This document shows, one piece after another, positions 27,033 through 37,232 of a stretch of DNA of 64,000 nt. Under the pieces are notes generated by a model. The model was not told the DNA's origin. It saw only the letters and a program-made list of their open reading frames with translations, and searched no databases. The stretch's first letter is position 1, and every line of letters begins with the position of its first letter. The position numbers and the translations under genes are program-made. Origin of the DNA: Microbacterium sp. No. 7 (GTDB lineage Bacteria; Actinomycetota; Actinomycetes; Actinomycetales; Microbacteriaceae); NCBI RefSeq assembly GCF_001314225.1, contig NZ_CP012697.1, positions 868,001 to 932,000 on the forward strand, given 5' to 3'.

Positions 27033-28208
27033 CTATACGCGGTCGCAGAGCAGGGCGGTCCGGCGGGCGCCGCACCGTGTGAGGATGAGCGTCGCGGCGC
27101 CGGCGCCCTGCAGCTTGAGGCGGCGGCGCAGCTGCGCGGGGTCGACATCGACGCCGCGCTTCTTGATCTCCAGCGTGCCGATGCCCCGCTCGCGCAGCGC
27201 GCGGGCGAGGGCCTTGACGTCGAACGGCAGCTGCTCGCGCACCCGGAAGCTCTGCACGAACGGGCTGTCCGTGGGCTCGTCCGACGTGAGGTAGGCGATG
27301 CCGGATGCCAGCATGCCGGCATCCAGTCGCCGCGCGACCTCGCCGATCAGGCGTGCGCGGATCACGGCGCCCTCGGGCTCGTGCACGTAGGTGCCCGGCT
27401 CGCGCACCTCGGCGTCGTCGGCGTCGCCCGCCGCGGTCAGCTCGGCCGCGCGGCCGCCGCGCACGACGAGCGCCGCGCGGGCGACGCCCTCGCGGGCGAG
27501 CGCGCCGCTCCACAGCACGAGCTCGATCGTCGAGCCGTCCACCGAGATCCACTGCGCTTCGACGCCCGCGGGAATGCGGTCGCGGTCGAATCCGGGCCCG
27601 AGCTTGACGCCCGCGGGCAGGCGCTCCATCAGGCCGAACACCCACTTCAGCGGCGGCGACCACTCGTCGGCGCGCAGCCGCTCGTCGCCCGCGCGCCGGG
27701 CGGGATCGAGCCACACGGCGTCCACGTTCGACAGGTCGACGTCCTGCGCGAGCGCGCAGCGCACGGATGCCGTCTCCCGCAGCGGCGCGAGGTTGAACGC
27801 CGCGACGGCGGCCGTGGCCTCGTCGGCGTCGACCGCGAGCACCTGCAGGCCCAGCCCGGCGAAGCCGAGGGCGTCGCCGCCGATGCCGCAGCCCAGGTCG
27901 GCGACGCGGCGCAGGCCCGCGTCGCGGAACCGGGCGGCGTGCCGTGCCGCGATCTCCAGCCGCGTCGCCTGCTCCAGTCCCGCGCGCGTGAACAGCATGC
28001 GCCCGGCGAGATCGCCGAACTTCGCCCGCGCGCGGTGCCGCAGCCGTGCCTGCCCCACGACGGCCGCCACGAGGTCGGAGCCGTGCCCCGCGGCCCGCAG
28101 GCGCGAGACGGCGCGCGCCGCGGCATCCGTGCCGTCGATCTCGCCGAGCCCGTCGATCAGGCGCAGCGCCTCGGGGCTGAGCAGCACGGTGATCTCGTCG
28201 GTGTCCAC
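27033..28208 (-). CDS. Class I SAM methyltransferase with THUMP-like C-terminal domain
   Basis: Probable RNA or DNA methyltransferase of 391 aa. The SAM-binding loop VADLGCGIGGDALGFA is near 103, with VLAVDADEATAAVA as motif II and VWLDPARR near 190 (a DPAR-type catalytic motif like the NPPY/DPPR of nucleic-acid methyltransferases). The last ~75 residues (GTLEIKKRGVDVDP, LRRRLKL, TLILTR) form the THUMP-like domain of this actinobacterial family. The target is unknown. The GTG at 28208 has TACGCT exactly 6 nt upstream (28215-28220) and no ribosome site, indicating a leaderless message. Confidence 0.85.
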   Translation of the reverse strand: MDTDEITVLLSPEALRLIDGLGEIDGTDAAARAVSRLRAAGHGSDLVAAVVGQARLRHRARAKFGDLAGRMLFTRAGLEQATRLEIAARHAARFRDAGLRRVADLGCGIGGDALGFAGLGLQVLAVDADEATAAVAAFNLAPLRETASVRCALAQDVDLSNVDAVWLDPARRAGDERLRADEWSPPLKWVFGLMERLPAGVKLGPGFDRDRIPAGVEAQWISVDGSTIELVLWSGALAREGVARAALVVRGGRAAELTAAGDADDAEVREPGTYVHEPEGAVIRARLIGEVARRLDAGMLASGIAYLTSDEPTDSPFVQSFRVREQLPFDVKALARALRERGIGTLEIKKRGVDVDPAQLRRRLKLQGAGAATLILTRCGARRTALLCDRV

Positions 28209-28226
28209 CGTGCCAGCGTACGGGCA

Positions 28227-28253
28227 TTGGCACTCGCGTTGCGTGAGTGCCAG
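28227..28253 (+). promoter_or_regulatory. CIRCE operator 1 (HrcA site), upstream of groES
   Basis: TTGGCACTC-N9-GAGTGCCAG matches the CIRCE consensus TTAGCACTC-N9-GAGTGCTAA with symmetrical changes. It overlaps the candidate -35 (TTGCGT, 28239-28244). Confidence 0.8.
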
Positions 28254-28268
28254 CCTGCGCCCTACACT
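28239..28268 (+). promoter_or_regulatory. groES promoter
   Basis: TTGCGT (28239-28244) and TACACT (28263-28268) are 18 bp apart and lie between or overlap the two CIRCE operators. Confidence 0.5.
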
Positions 28269-28272
28269 GGCA

Positions 28273-28299
28273 TTAGCACTCGCAGTGTGCGGGTGCTAA
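28273..28299 (+). promoter_or_regulatory. CIRCE operator 2 (HrcA site), upstream of groES
   Basis: TTAGCACTC-N9-GGGTGCTAA differs from the CIRCE consensus by one base. It begins just after the -10 box, so HrcA bound here would cover the transcription start. Confidence 0.92.
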
Positions 28300-28358
28300 T
28301 CAGTCTTCTAGCAAGACGCGTCTTCAGGAAAGACCCCCAAGCAAGAAAGAGGTAGACC

Positions 28359-28655
28359 GTGTCGGTTTCCATCAAGCCGCTCGAGGACCGCATCGTCATC
28401 CAGCAGGTCGAGGCCGAGCAGACCACGGCCAGTGGCCTGGTCATCCCTGACACCGCGAAGGAGAAGCCCCAGGAGGGCGAGGTCGTCGCGGTCGGTCCGG
28501 GTCGCATCGACGACAACGGCAACCGCGTTCCGCTCGACGTCGCCGTGGGCGACCGTGTCATCTACAGCAAGTACGGCGGCACCGAGGTGAAGTTCGGCGC
28601 CGACGAGTACCTCGTGCTGTCGGCGCGCGACGTGCTGGCGGTCGTGGTCCGCTGA
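28359..28655 (+). CDS. groES: Co-chaperonin GroES
   Basis: 10-kDa lid of the GroEL chaperonin; 98 aa. [34 protein letters not shown] carries the mobile loop. [23 protein letters not shown] and the closing [11 protein letters not shown] are standard. GroEL is not adjacent, which is common in actinobacteria where it sits elsewhere. Heat-shock control by HrcA is indicated by two CIRCE operators. Its own hairpin terminator lies downstream (28733-28774), so it is a single-gene unit. Confidence 0.97.
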   Translation: MSVSIKPLEDRIVIQQVEAEQTTASGLVIPDTAKEKPQEGEVVAVGPGRIDDNGNRVPLDVAVGDRVIYSKYGGTEVKFGADEYLVLSARDVLAVVVR

Positions 28656-28681
28656 CCTGATCCCGGTCGGCTGCCACCGTG

Positions 28682-28732
28682 CGGCTGATCTCGATACACC
28701 GCCGCTGCGCGGCGGCACTCGATCAGCGAACA
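28682..28732. repeat. Family E element after groES
   Basis: GCTGATCTCGATACACC and GCGGCACTCGATCAGCG flank a GCCGCTGCGCGGC palindrome. It closely resembles the units inside tsaD and is the single-copy form of the arrays at 40647-41000 and 49625-50000. Confidence 0.8.
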
Positions 28733-28774
28733 ATGACGAAGGGCTGGATGCTGCGGCATCCAGCCCTTCGTCAT
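28733..28774 (+). terminator. Strong hairpin terminator of groES
   Basis: An 18-bp perfect stem (ATGACGAAGGGCTGGATG and complement) surrounds a 6-nt loop, with no following T-run. Confidence 0.85.
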
Positions 28775-28859
28775 CGCCCCGTGCCCGCAATGGCAGTCTT
28801 CCGACGCAGAACGGCACGATCCGCGTGCCGGCCCGCGCCCCTCGGCGTCACGACCGTCC

Positions 28860-28865
28860 TAGGCT
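28860..28865 (+). promoter_or_regulatory. -10 box (TAGGCT) for leaderless rarD
   Basis: TAGGCT ends 7 nt before the ATG at 28873, with no ribosome site. Confidence 0.5.
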
Positions 28866-28872
28866 TGGACCC

Positions 28873-29808
28873 ATGACACCAGAGGAGAGCGCGCGCGAGC
28901 GCACGCTGGGCGCCGTCTACGCCTTCGGGGCCTACTTCCTCTGGGGGTTCATCCCCCTCTACTTCATCTCGCTCGTGCCCAGCGGCCCGTGGGAGGTCGT
29001 CGCGTGGCGCGTCGTGTTCTCGCTCGTCGTGTGCGCCCTGCTGCTCACCGTCACGCGCACGTGGCCCAAGCTCCTGGCGATCCTGCGCAACAGGCGCCTC
29101 GTCGTGTGGACGATCGTGGCGGGCCTGCTCGTCTACGTCAACTGGCAGGTCTTCCTCATCGGCTCGCTCACGGGCCACGTCGTCGAGGGCAGCCTGGGCT
29201 ACTTCATCAACCCGATCCTCACCGTGCTGCTGGGCGTGCTCGTGCTGCACGAGAAGATGCGCCCGACGCAGTGGGTCGCGATCGGCATCAGCGCGCTCGC
29301 GATCGTCGTCATCATCGTCGGCTACGGCTCGTTCCCCTGGATCGCGCTGACGCTCGCCGTCTCGTTCGGCCTCTACGGTCTCGTCAAGAAGCAGATCGGC
29401 CCGAGCGTGGACGCCGTGAGCGGGCTCACGCTCGAGTCGCTGTGGCTCATGCCCCTCGCCATCGTGCAGCTCATCGCGGTGGCCGCGACGACCGGCATCA
29501 CCCTGGGGCAGGCAGGCACGACGCACACGATCCTGCTGCTGCTCGCCGGCATCGTCACCGCGACCCCGCTGCTGCTGTTCGCCGCGGCCGCACGACGCGC
29601 CTCGCTCGTCACGATCGGGATGCTGCAGTTCGTGGGCCCGATCATGCAGTTCCTCACGGGCGTGTTCCTGCTGCACGAGCCCATGCCCGTCGAGCGGTGG
29701 GTCGGCTTCGGCCTCGTGTGGGTCGCGCTGATCGTGCTCATGACCGACTCGATCGTGCACGCGCGCCGCACGCGCCGCGCCGCGGTCGACATCGCGCCGG
29801 TGACCTGA
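28873..29808 (+). CDS. rarD: RarD-type EamA transporter
   Basis: Membrane permease of the drug/metabolite (EamA) superfamily; 311 aa with about ten helices. The RarD signature is clear: GAYFLWGFIPLYF, VLVVAWR-like EVVAWRVVFSLV, VYVNWQVFLIGSLTGHVVEGSLGYFINPI and FGLYGLVKKQI. RarD proteins were named for chloramphenicol sensitivity; their natural substrate is unsettled. ATG 28873 is chosen over upstream alternatives because a TAGGCT box lies 7 nt before it and the family begins there. Confidence 0.92.
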   Translation: MTPEESARERTLGAVYAFGAYFLWGFIPLYFISLVPSGPWEVVAWRVVFSLVVCALLLTVTRTWPKLLAILRNRRLVVWTIVAGLLVYVNWQVFLIGSLTGHVVEGSLGYFINPILTVLLGVLVLHEKMRPTQWVAIGISALAIVVIIVGYGSFPWIALTLAVSFGLYGLVKKQIGPSVDAVSGLTLESLWLMPLAIVQLIAVAATTGITLGQAGTTHTILLLLAGIVTATPLLLFAAAARRASLVTIGMLQFVGPIMQFLTGVFLLHEPMPVERWVGFGLVWVALIVLMTDSIVHARRTRRAAVDIAPVT

Positions 29809-29822
29809 GCGCGGACGCCCGA

Positions 29823-29855
29823 GGTAACGGTCTGGTCACGTCACAGACCGTTAAC
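29823..29855. promoter_or_regulatory. Palindrome between rarD and the amino acid binding protein gene
   Basis: TAACGGTCTG (29825-29834) pairs perfectly with 29844-29853 around 9 nt, and one further pair flanks it. It may be the rarD terminator or an operator for the binding protein. GTAAC-N6-GTCAC within it resembles the half-site spacing of GlnR boxes, which would fit nitrogen control, but this is a weak match. Confidence 0.45.
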
Positions 29856-29958
29856 ACATCGCAACACAGCCGTACGCGCACCTGTGATGAGCTTGAACGC
29901 ACGGGGGAGATGCACACCCGAGTGGGACATCCCGCGTTCACTCAGAGCAAGGAGCAAC

Positions 29959-31272
29959 ATGAGCGTCATGACACGTTCGCGCAAGACCCTCGCGGGCCTT
30001 GCGCTCGTCGGAGCAGGCACTCTCGTCCTCGCCGGCTGCGGCGGCGGCACCGGGGGCGAGCCCACCGGAGGCGGCGAGACCAGCGAGAGCGCATCGGCAC
30101 CGGTGGAGGCGCGGGACCTCACCCTCAAGATCGGCACGATCCTGCCGCAGTCGGGTGCTCTCTCGTTCCTCGGACCGCCCGAGGAGGCGGGCGTCGGCCT
30201 CGCGGTCGAGCACATCAACGCCGTCAGCGAGACCACGGGCCTCACGATCCCCGACGTGGTCTGGGGCGACTCGGGCGACCCGGCGAACAACGCGTGGCAG
30301 ACCACGGCCCCCCGCCTCATCTCGGAGGGCGTCTCGGCGGTCATCGGCGCCGCGTCGTCGGGTGTGACGAAGCTGTTCCTCGACGACATGGTCGCCGCCG
30401 GCATCATCACCTTCTCGCCGGCCAACACGTCGGTCGACTTCATCGAGTGGGACGACAAGGACCTCTACTGGCGCACCGCGCCGAACGACCTGCTGCAGGG
30501 CGAGGTGCTCGGCAACGTCGTCGCCGAGGACGGTCACTCCAACGTCGCGACCATCTACCTCAACGACTCGTACGGCACGGGCCTCAACAAGGTCTTCACC
30601 GAGGTGTTCGAGTCGACGGGCGGCAAGGTCGTCGCGTCGCAGTCGTACAACGCCGGTGACACGACGTTCGACGCGCAGATCTCGGCCGTCATGGCCTCGA
30701 ACCCCGACGCGATCGTGCTCATCACGTTCGACGAGGTCTTCACGATCGCGCCTGCGCTCATCAACGCCGGCTTCGACGGCGGCGACTTCTACTTCGTCGA
30801 CGGCAACCTGAAGCAGTTCGGCGAGGACGCGAGCTGGCCCGCCGGCCTCAGCCTCGAGGGCGCCAAGGGCACCACGCCCGCCGGTCCCGCGGCTGACGAG
30901 GCGTTCCAGAAGGAGGCCAGCGACTGGTGGGCCGCCAACGGCGGCAACGGCACCGGCCTGACCGAGTACTCGTACCTCAACGAGTCGTACGACGCGGTCG
31001 TGCTGCTCGCCCTGGCATCCCTCGCGGCGAACTCGACCGACCCGGCCGACATCATCACGAAGCTGCGTGAGGTCTCGGGCGGCGAGGGCAGCGGCGAGAA
31101 GTGCACGTCGTACGAGGAGTGCGCCGAGATCATCCTCGGCGGCGGCGTGGCCGACTACGACGGCTTCTCCGGGCCCATCACGTTCGACGAGGTCGGCGAC
31201 CCGACCGAGGCCGTGGTCGGCGTCTTCGAGTACGGAGCCGACAACACCTTCACCCGCATCGACCTCGGCTGA
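29959..31272 (+). CDS. Branched-chain amino acid-type ABC transporter substrate-binding lipoprotein
   Basis: Extracytoplasmic ligand-binding lipoprotein of the LivJ/LivK class; 437 aa. Signal peptide RSRKTLAGLALVGAGTLV ends in the lipobox LAGC (Cys about residue 24). The periplasmic-binding fold opens with LKIGTILPQSGALSFLGPPEEAGVGLAVE. IGAASSGVTKLF and TIYLNDSYGTGLNKVF follow. ATG 29959 has AAGGAG 5 nt upstream. It faces the livHMGF operon, which ends 82 bp away on the other strand, and is the likely partner of those permeases. The ligand is not fixed by sequence and could be another amide or polyol. Confidence 0.92.
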   Translation: MSVMTRSRKTLAGLALVGAGTLVLAGCGGGTGGEPTGGGETSESASAPVEARDLTLKIGTILPQSGALSFLGPPEEAGVGLAVEHINAVSETTGLTIPDVVWGDSGDPANNAWQTTAPRLISEGVSAVIGAASSGVTKLFLDDMVAAGIITFSPANTSVDFIEWDDKDLYWRTAPNDLLQGEVLGNVVAEDGHSNVATIYLNDSYGTGLNKVFTEVFESTGGKVVASQSYNAGDTTFDAQISAVMASNPDAIVLITFDEVFTIAPALINAGFDGGDFYFVDGNLKQFGEDASWPAGLSLEGAKGTTPAGPAADEAFQKEASDWWAANGGNGTGLTEYSYLNESYDAVVLLALASLAANSTDPADIITKLREVSGGEGSGEKCTSYEECAEIILGGGVADYDGFSGPITFDEVGDPTEAVVGVFEYGADNTFTRIDLG

Positions 31273-31281
31273 GGCCTGACG

Positions 31282-31325
31282 CACGAGAGAGGGGCGGATG
31301 CCACGGCATCCGCCCCTCTCTCGTG
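31282..31325. terminator. Bidirectional hairpin terminator between the binding protein gene and livF
   Basis: A 21-bp perfect stem (31282-31302 with 31305-31325) carries GGATGCC and GGCATCC at its tip. It lies between two convergent gene ends and can serve both strands. Confidence 0.9.
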
Positions 31326-31354
31326 CGCGGCCGGCGCGCGGCCCGCGCGGCCCG

Positions 31355-32095
31355 TCAGTCGGTGCCGAGCGTGCCGAGGTAGAGGCCGATCACCTTGGGG
31401 TCGTTCAGCAGCTCCCGGCCCGTGCCCGTGTACGCGTCGCGGCCCTGGTCGAGCACGTAGCCGCGGTCGCAGATCTGCAGGCAGCGCCGCGCGTTCTGCT
31501 CGACCATGATCGTCGTCACGCCCGCCTTGTTGATGTCGGAGACGCGGATGAACGCGTCGTCCTGCCGCACGGGCGACAGGCCGGCGCTCGGCTCGTCGAG
31601 CAGCAGCACCGACGGGTCCATCATGAGCGCGCGGCTCATCGCGACCATCTGCCGCTCACCGCCGGAGAGCGAGCCCGCGCGCTGCTTGAGGCGCTTGCCC
31701 AGCTCGGCGAAGATGCCCGTCACGAACTCCAGCCGCTCGGCGTAGCCCTGCGGGTTCTGGTAGACCCCCATCTGCAGGTTCTCTTCGATCGTCAGCGACG
31801 GGAACACGTTGTTGGTCTGCGGCACGAAGCCCACGCCGCGGCGCACGAGCTGGTCGCTCTTCAGCCCGACGACGCTCTCGCCGTTCACCGTGATCTCGCC
31901 GTCGCGCACCTTGACCATGCCGAAGATCGACTTCAGCAGCGTCGACTTGCCGGCGCCGTTGGGCCCGATGATGCCGATCAGCTCGCCCTTGCGCGCCACG
32001 AGGTTCGCGCCGTTGATGATGTTGATGCCCGGAAGGTAGCCGGCGTGCAGGTCGGTGATGTTGACGACGACGTCGTCCGTTGCCGCGGTGCTCAC
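31355..32095 (-). CDS. livF: Branched-chain amino acid-type ABC transporter ATPase LivF
   Basis: Second nucleotide-binding subunit of the Liv-type importer; 246 aa. Walker A is GPNGAGKSTLLK, the ABC signature is LSGGERQMVAMSRAL, Walker B is VLLLDEPSAGLSP, and the switch residue appears as VEQNA, the LivF hallmark where other ATPases have a His. The GTG at 32095 overlaps the livG stop (32092-32094). It is last in the operon livH-livM-livG-livF. Confidence 0.94.
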   Translation of the reverse strand: MSTAATDDVVVNITDLHAGYLPGINIINGANLVARKGELIGIIGPNGAGKSTLLKSIFGMVKVRDGEITVNGESVVGLKSDQLVRRGVGFVPQTNNVFPSLTIEENLQMGVYQNPQGYAERLEFVTGIFAELGKRLKQRAGSLSGGERQMVAMSRALMMDPSVLLLDEPSAGLSPVRQDDAFIRVSDINKAGVTTIMVEQNARRCLQICDRGYVLDQGRDAYTGTGRELLNDPKVIGLYLGTLGTD

Positions 32096-33108
32096 TGGTT
32101 CTCCTCCTCGGCGGCCGCGATGGCCTCGGCCTCGTCGGCCTTGATGTCGTCGAGCAGAGTCAGGGCGGCGGTGTCGAGCTCGCCCCGCACGCGGCCCGTC
32201 ACGACGCCCAGGTCGACGTCCTGGTGGGCGCCGAGGTAGGCGTCGATGACGGCCTGCTCGTTCATGACCGTGTCGGGCGGCCCCTCGGCGACGACGCGGC
32301 CCTCCGCCATCACGACGACCCAGTCGGCGATGTGGCGCACCATGTGCATGTCGTGCTCGACGAACAGCACGGTCATGCCGAGATCCTTCAGATCGAGGAT
32401 GTGGTCGAGCAGCGACTGCGTGAGCGCCGGGTTCACGCCCGCCATCGGCTCGTCGAGCATGACGAGCGTCGGGTCGCTCATGAGGGCGCGGGCCATCTCC
32501 AGCAGCTTGCGCTGACCGCCCGACAGGGAGGCGGCGTAGTCGTCGGCCTTCGCGTCGAGCTTGAAGCGCACGAGCAGCTCCTTCGCCTTCTCCTCGATCT
32601 CGTCGTCCTGCGCGCGCCAGATGAACGGGAAGATGCTGCGCAGCAGGCTCTCGCCCTTCTGCTTCGTCGCGCCGAGCTTCATGTTCTCCAGCACCGTGAG
32701 CAGCGAGAGCGCCTTGGTGAGCTGGAAGGTGCGCACCTGGCCCATGCGGGCGACCTTGAACGAGGGGATGCCGGAGAGCTGCGTGCCGTCGAACGACCAC
32801 GTGCCGCTGTTCGGCTTGTCGAACCCGCACAGCAGGTTGAACAGCGTCGTCTTGCCGGCGCCGTTGGGTCCGATGAGCGCGGTGATGGCGTGCCGCGGGA
32901 TCTCCAGGTGGTCGACGTCGACGGCCGTGAGACCGCCGAAGCGGCGCGTCACGTCGTCGATCACGACGATGGGGTCGACCTTGGCCACGCCGGGGGCCGG
33001 GTCGCCCTTCGCGAGGCCCGTCGTCTTCGGCCGCCGTACGCTGCCGGTCGTCGCCGGCACGGCGCCGGCATCCTCAGGAACGCTGGTGCTTGCGTCGTTA
33101 TTTGACAA
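32092..33108 (-). CDS. livG: Branched-chain amino acid-type ABC transporter ATPase LivG
   Basis: First nucleotide-binding subunit; 338 aa, longer than the usual ~255 because of a ~45-residue polar N-terminal extension and a ~40-residue acidic tail. VTRRFGGLTAVD, Walker A GPNGAGKTTLFNLL, the LivG-specific RTFQLTKALSLLTVLEN, LSGGQRKLLEMARAL and LVMLDEPMAGVNP with VEHDM are all present. The start is TTG 33108 (MSNND), with AGGGAG upstream on the minus strand, and it overlaps the livM stop by 11 nt. Confidence 0.93.
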   Translation of the reverse strand: MSNNDASTSVPEDAGAVPATTGSVRRPKTTGLAKGDPAPGVAKVDPIVVIDDVTRRFGGLTAVDVDHLEIPRHAITALIGPNGAGKTTLFNLLCGFDKPNSGTWSFDGTQLSGIPSFKVARMGQVRTFQLTKALSLLTVLENMKLGATKQKGESLLRSIFPFIWRAQDDEIEEKAKELLVRFKLDAKADDYAASLSGGQRKLLEMARALMSDPTLVMLDEPMAGVNPALTQSLLDHILDLKDLGMTVLFVEHDMHMVRHIADWVVVMAEGRVVAEGPPDTVMNEQAVIDAYLGAHQDVDLGVVTGRVRGELDTAALTLLDDIKADEAEAIAAAEEENQ

Positions 33109-34075
33109 AGGTCAGCTCCCTCTTGTTGCCGAAGATGCCCTGCGGGCGGAAGATCACGATCAGCAGCAGCGCGAGCCCCACGAGCACGTAGCGCAGGTTC
33201 GCCGCCTGGATGGACGAGATCGGCAGCACGCCCTGCGACGCGAGGGCGGGAAGCACCGCGTCGAGGAAGGCCATGAGCACCCAGAAGATGACGGCGCCCA
33301 CGACGGGGCCGAACACCGTGGCCGCGCCGCCGAGCAGCAGGATCGTCCAGATGAAGAACGTCAGCGACGTCTGGTACACCGACGGGACGACCGCAGAGGG
33401 CAGCGAGAGCACGACGCCGCCCAGTGCGCCGAAGACGCCGCCGATGACGAGCGCCTGCATCTTGTAGGCGAAGACGTTCTTGCCGAGCGAGCGCACGGCG
33501 TCCTCGTCCTCGCGGATGCCCTTGAGCACGCGGCCCCACGGGCTGCGCATGAGCGCCCACACGAGGTAGACCGCGATCGCCAGCAGGATCAGGCCGAACA
33601 CGCGCACCCACAGCTGGTCGGCGGTGTAGACCCACGGGCCGAACCCGTAGGTGCCCGGCGGGAACGGGTTCGCCGAGCGGAAGCCCGCGTGATAGCCGCC
33701 GAGGCCGTCGGCCGAGTTCGTCCACTCGTCGAAGACCTGCGTCGTGAACAGCAGGCGCACGATCTCGGCCGCCGCGATCGTCACGATCGCGAGGTAGTCG
33801 GCGCGCAGGCGCAGGGTCGGGATGCCGAGGATCACCGCGAACACGGCCGCGCCGGCCATGCCCACGAGGATGCCGACCCACCACGGCAGGCCGAAGCTGA
33901 GGATCGAGATCGCGTAGCCGTAGGCGCCGATGGCCATGAACCCGGCGACGCCGAAGTTCAGCAGGCCGGCGTATCCGAAGTGCACCGCGAGGCCGACGGC
34001 CGCCAGCGCGTACGCGATCGTGACGGGGCTGAAGAGATAGCCCAGGCTGAGGTTGATGATCTGCCCGAAGTCCAT
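33098..34075 (-). CDS. livM: Branched-chain amino acid-type ABC transporter permease LivM
   Basis: Membrane subunit of 325 aa with about eight to nine helices. GYAGLLNFGVAGFMAIGAYGYA is the family opening and GIREDEDAVRSLGKNVFAYK near 205 is the cytoplasmic coupling loop (EAA-like). LGGAATVFGPVVGAVIFW and a C-terminal RPQGIFG complete it. The ATG is 2 nt after the livH stop at 34078, and the stop overlaps livG, so the four genes form one transcript. Confidence 0.94.
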   Translation of the reverse strand: MDFGQIINLSLGYLFSPVTIAYALAAVGLAVHFGYAGLLNFGVAGFMAIGAYGYAISILSFGLPWWVGILVGMAGAAVFAVILGIPTLRLRADYLAIVTIAAAEIVRLLFTTQVFDEWTNSADGLGGYHAGFRSANPFPPGTYGFGPWVYTADQLWVRVFGLILLAIAVYLVWALMRSPWGRVLKGIREDEDAVRSLGKNVFAYKMQALVIGGVFGALGGVVLSLPSAVVPSVYQTSLTFFIWTILLLGGAATVFGPVVGAVIFWVLMAFLDAVLPALASQGVLPISSIQAANLRYVLVGLALLLIVIFRPQGIFGNKRELTFVK

Positions 34076-34077
34076 GG

Positions 34078-35445
34078 CTATCCGAGCCTTTCCTTGCGCC
34101 CCAGGATGCCCTGTGGCCTCACCAGCAGAATGACGATCAGGATGCCCAGCGCGCCGACGTACTTGAGGTCGGGCGGCAGCCACAGCGTCGAGACCTCGAC
34201 CATGATGCCGACGATGATCGCGCCGATGAGGGCGCCGAACGCCGTGCCGAGGCCGCCGAGGGTGACGGCGGCGAAGATGAGCAGCAGCACGTGCATGCCC
34301 ATGTCCCACTTCACGCCGGGGCGGAAGTAGGCCCACAGCACGCCGGCGATGCCCGCGAGCGAGGCCGACAGCATCCAGACGATACGGATGACGCGGTCGA
34401 CGTTGATGCCCGACGCCGCGGCGAGGCCGGGATTGTCGGAGATCGCCCGCGTCGCCTTGCCGATGCGGGTGCGGAGCAGCCAGAACGCGACCGCGACGAG
34501 CAGCACGACGCTCACGCCCATCGAGGCCATGTCGATCACCGACAGCCGGATGGGGCCGAGGATCGGCAGCTTCGGCGAGCCCGCGCCGGGCAGCTGATAC
34601 GTGCCGCCGCCGATGATCATGTTGAACAGATAGCGCACCGCGAGCGAGAGGCCGATGCTCACGATCATGAGCTGCACGAGGCCGAGGCCCTTGCGCCGCA
34701 GCGGCTGCCACAGTCCCGCGTCGAGGCCCCAGCCGAGCGCCGCTCCGGCGACCGCGACGAGCGGCAGCACGAGCCACATCGGCAGCGAGAGGGCTCCCGT
34801 GCCGAGCGCGAGCGCGATGACCGCGCCGAAGGTGAGCATCTCGGCGTGCGCGAAGTTGGTGAGGCCCGTGGTGCCGAAGATGAGCGAGACGCCGACCGCG
34901 GCGAGCGCGAGCAGCAGACCGAAGTTGAGGCCGTTGACGATGCGCTCCGTGAACTGGTCGACGAACGAGGTCGTGATCCGTTCGCCCTCGCCGAGGAACA
35001 GGTTCATCACCTTCGAGCCCGTGAGGCCGAACGAGACCTCGAACGACGCCGTCGTGCCGTCGATCGGCTGCGTGCCCTCGGGCAGCTGCGCGGCATCCAC
35101 GATCACGCCCTCGGGCAGCGTCTCCTCGTCGACGGTGAGCGTGTACGTCTCCTTCTCCGGAACGTACAGCCGCCAGCGGCCCTCGGCATCCGTCACGGTC
35201 GTCGCGTCGAACCCGTTGCCCTCGATCGACATGTTCACGCCGGGGACGGGCTCGTTGCCGAACTTGATGACGCCGGCGAAGTAGAAGCTCGTCTTCTCCT
35301 GGTCGCCGCCCGGGGTGTCGGGGGCCTCGGCGGCGTGCGCCGTCAGCGGGCTGCCGGCCAGCAGGATCGCGGCCGCGAGGATCGTGCCCAGTATGAGCAG
35401 AACCCATCTCAACGGGCGTCTCGCTATCACGGTCGTGGGTTTCAC
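34078..35445 (-). CDS. livH: LivH-type ABC permease with an N-terminal exported domain
   Basis: The permease part (~190-455) is a normal LivH: NGLNFGLLLALAAVGVSLIFGTTGLTNFAHAEML, RAISDNPGLAAASGIN and the closing RPQGILG. Ahead of it lie a signal peptide (PLRWVLLILGTILAAAILL, cut near AHA-AEA) and a ~130-residue exported domain with a carboxypeptidase-regulatory/Ig-like look (FAGVIKFGNEPVPGVNMSIEG, TVTDAEGRWRLYVPEKETY). LivH proteins usually start directly with the membrane part. GTG 35445 is preferred because GGAGGG precedes it and the signal peptide begins there; an ATG at 35526 is in frame. Confidence 0.88.
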   Translation of the reverse strand: MKPTTVIARRPLRWVLLILGTILAAAILLAGSPLTAHAAEAPDTPGGDQEKTSFYFAGVIKFGNEPVPGVNMSIEGNGFDATTVTDAEGRWRLYVPEKETYTLTVDEETLPEGVIVDAAQLPEGTQPIDGTTASFEVSFGLTGSKVMNLFLGEGERITTSFVDQFTERIVNGLNFGLLLALAAVGVSLIFGTTGLTNFAHAEMLTFGAVIALALGTGALSLPMWLVLPLVAVAGAALGWGLDAGLWQPLRRKGLGLVQLMIVSIGLSLAVRYLFNMIIGGGTYQLPGAGSPKLPILGPIRLSVIDMASMGVSVVLLVAVAFWLLRTRIGKATRAISDNPGLAAASGINVDRVIRIVWMLSASLAGIAGVLWAYFRPGVKWDMGMHVLLLIFAAVTLGGLGTAFGALIGAIIVGIMVEVSTLWLPPDLKYVGALGILIVILLVRPQGILGRKERLG

Positions 35446-35544
35446 GGGCCCTCCAGTCCGGTGCACCTGCGATGTCGAAGCGGTCACGTCGTGAGCGACC
35501 TCGGGTTCGGCAGCGATCGCTTCCACGGTGAAGACGACGGTACG

Positions 35545-37223
<1,679 letters not shown>

Positions 37224-37232
37224 GGGCGGCGA

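Noticed and set aside
29823-29855. Firm GlnR operator
   Set aside because: Only one GTnAC-N6-GTnAC-like match overlaps a stronger palindrome that may equally be the rarD terminator.
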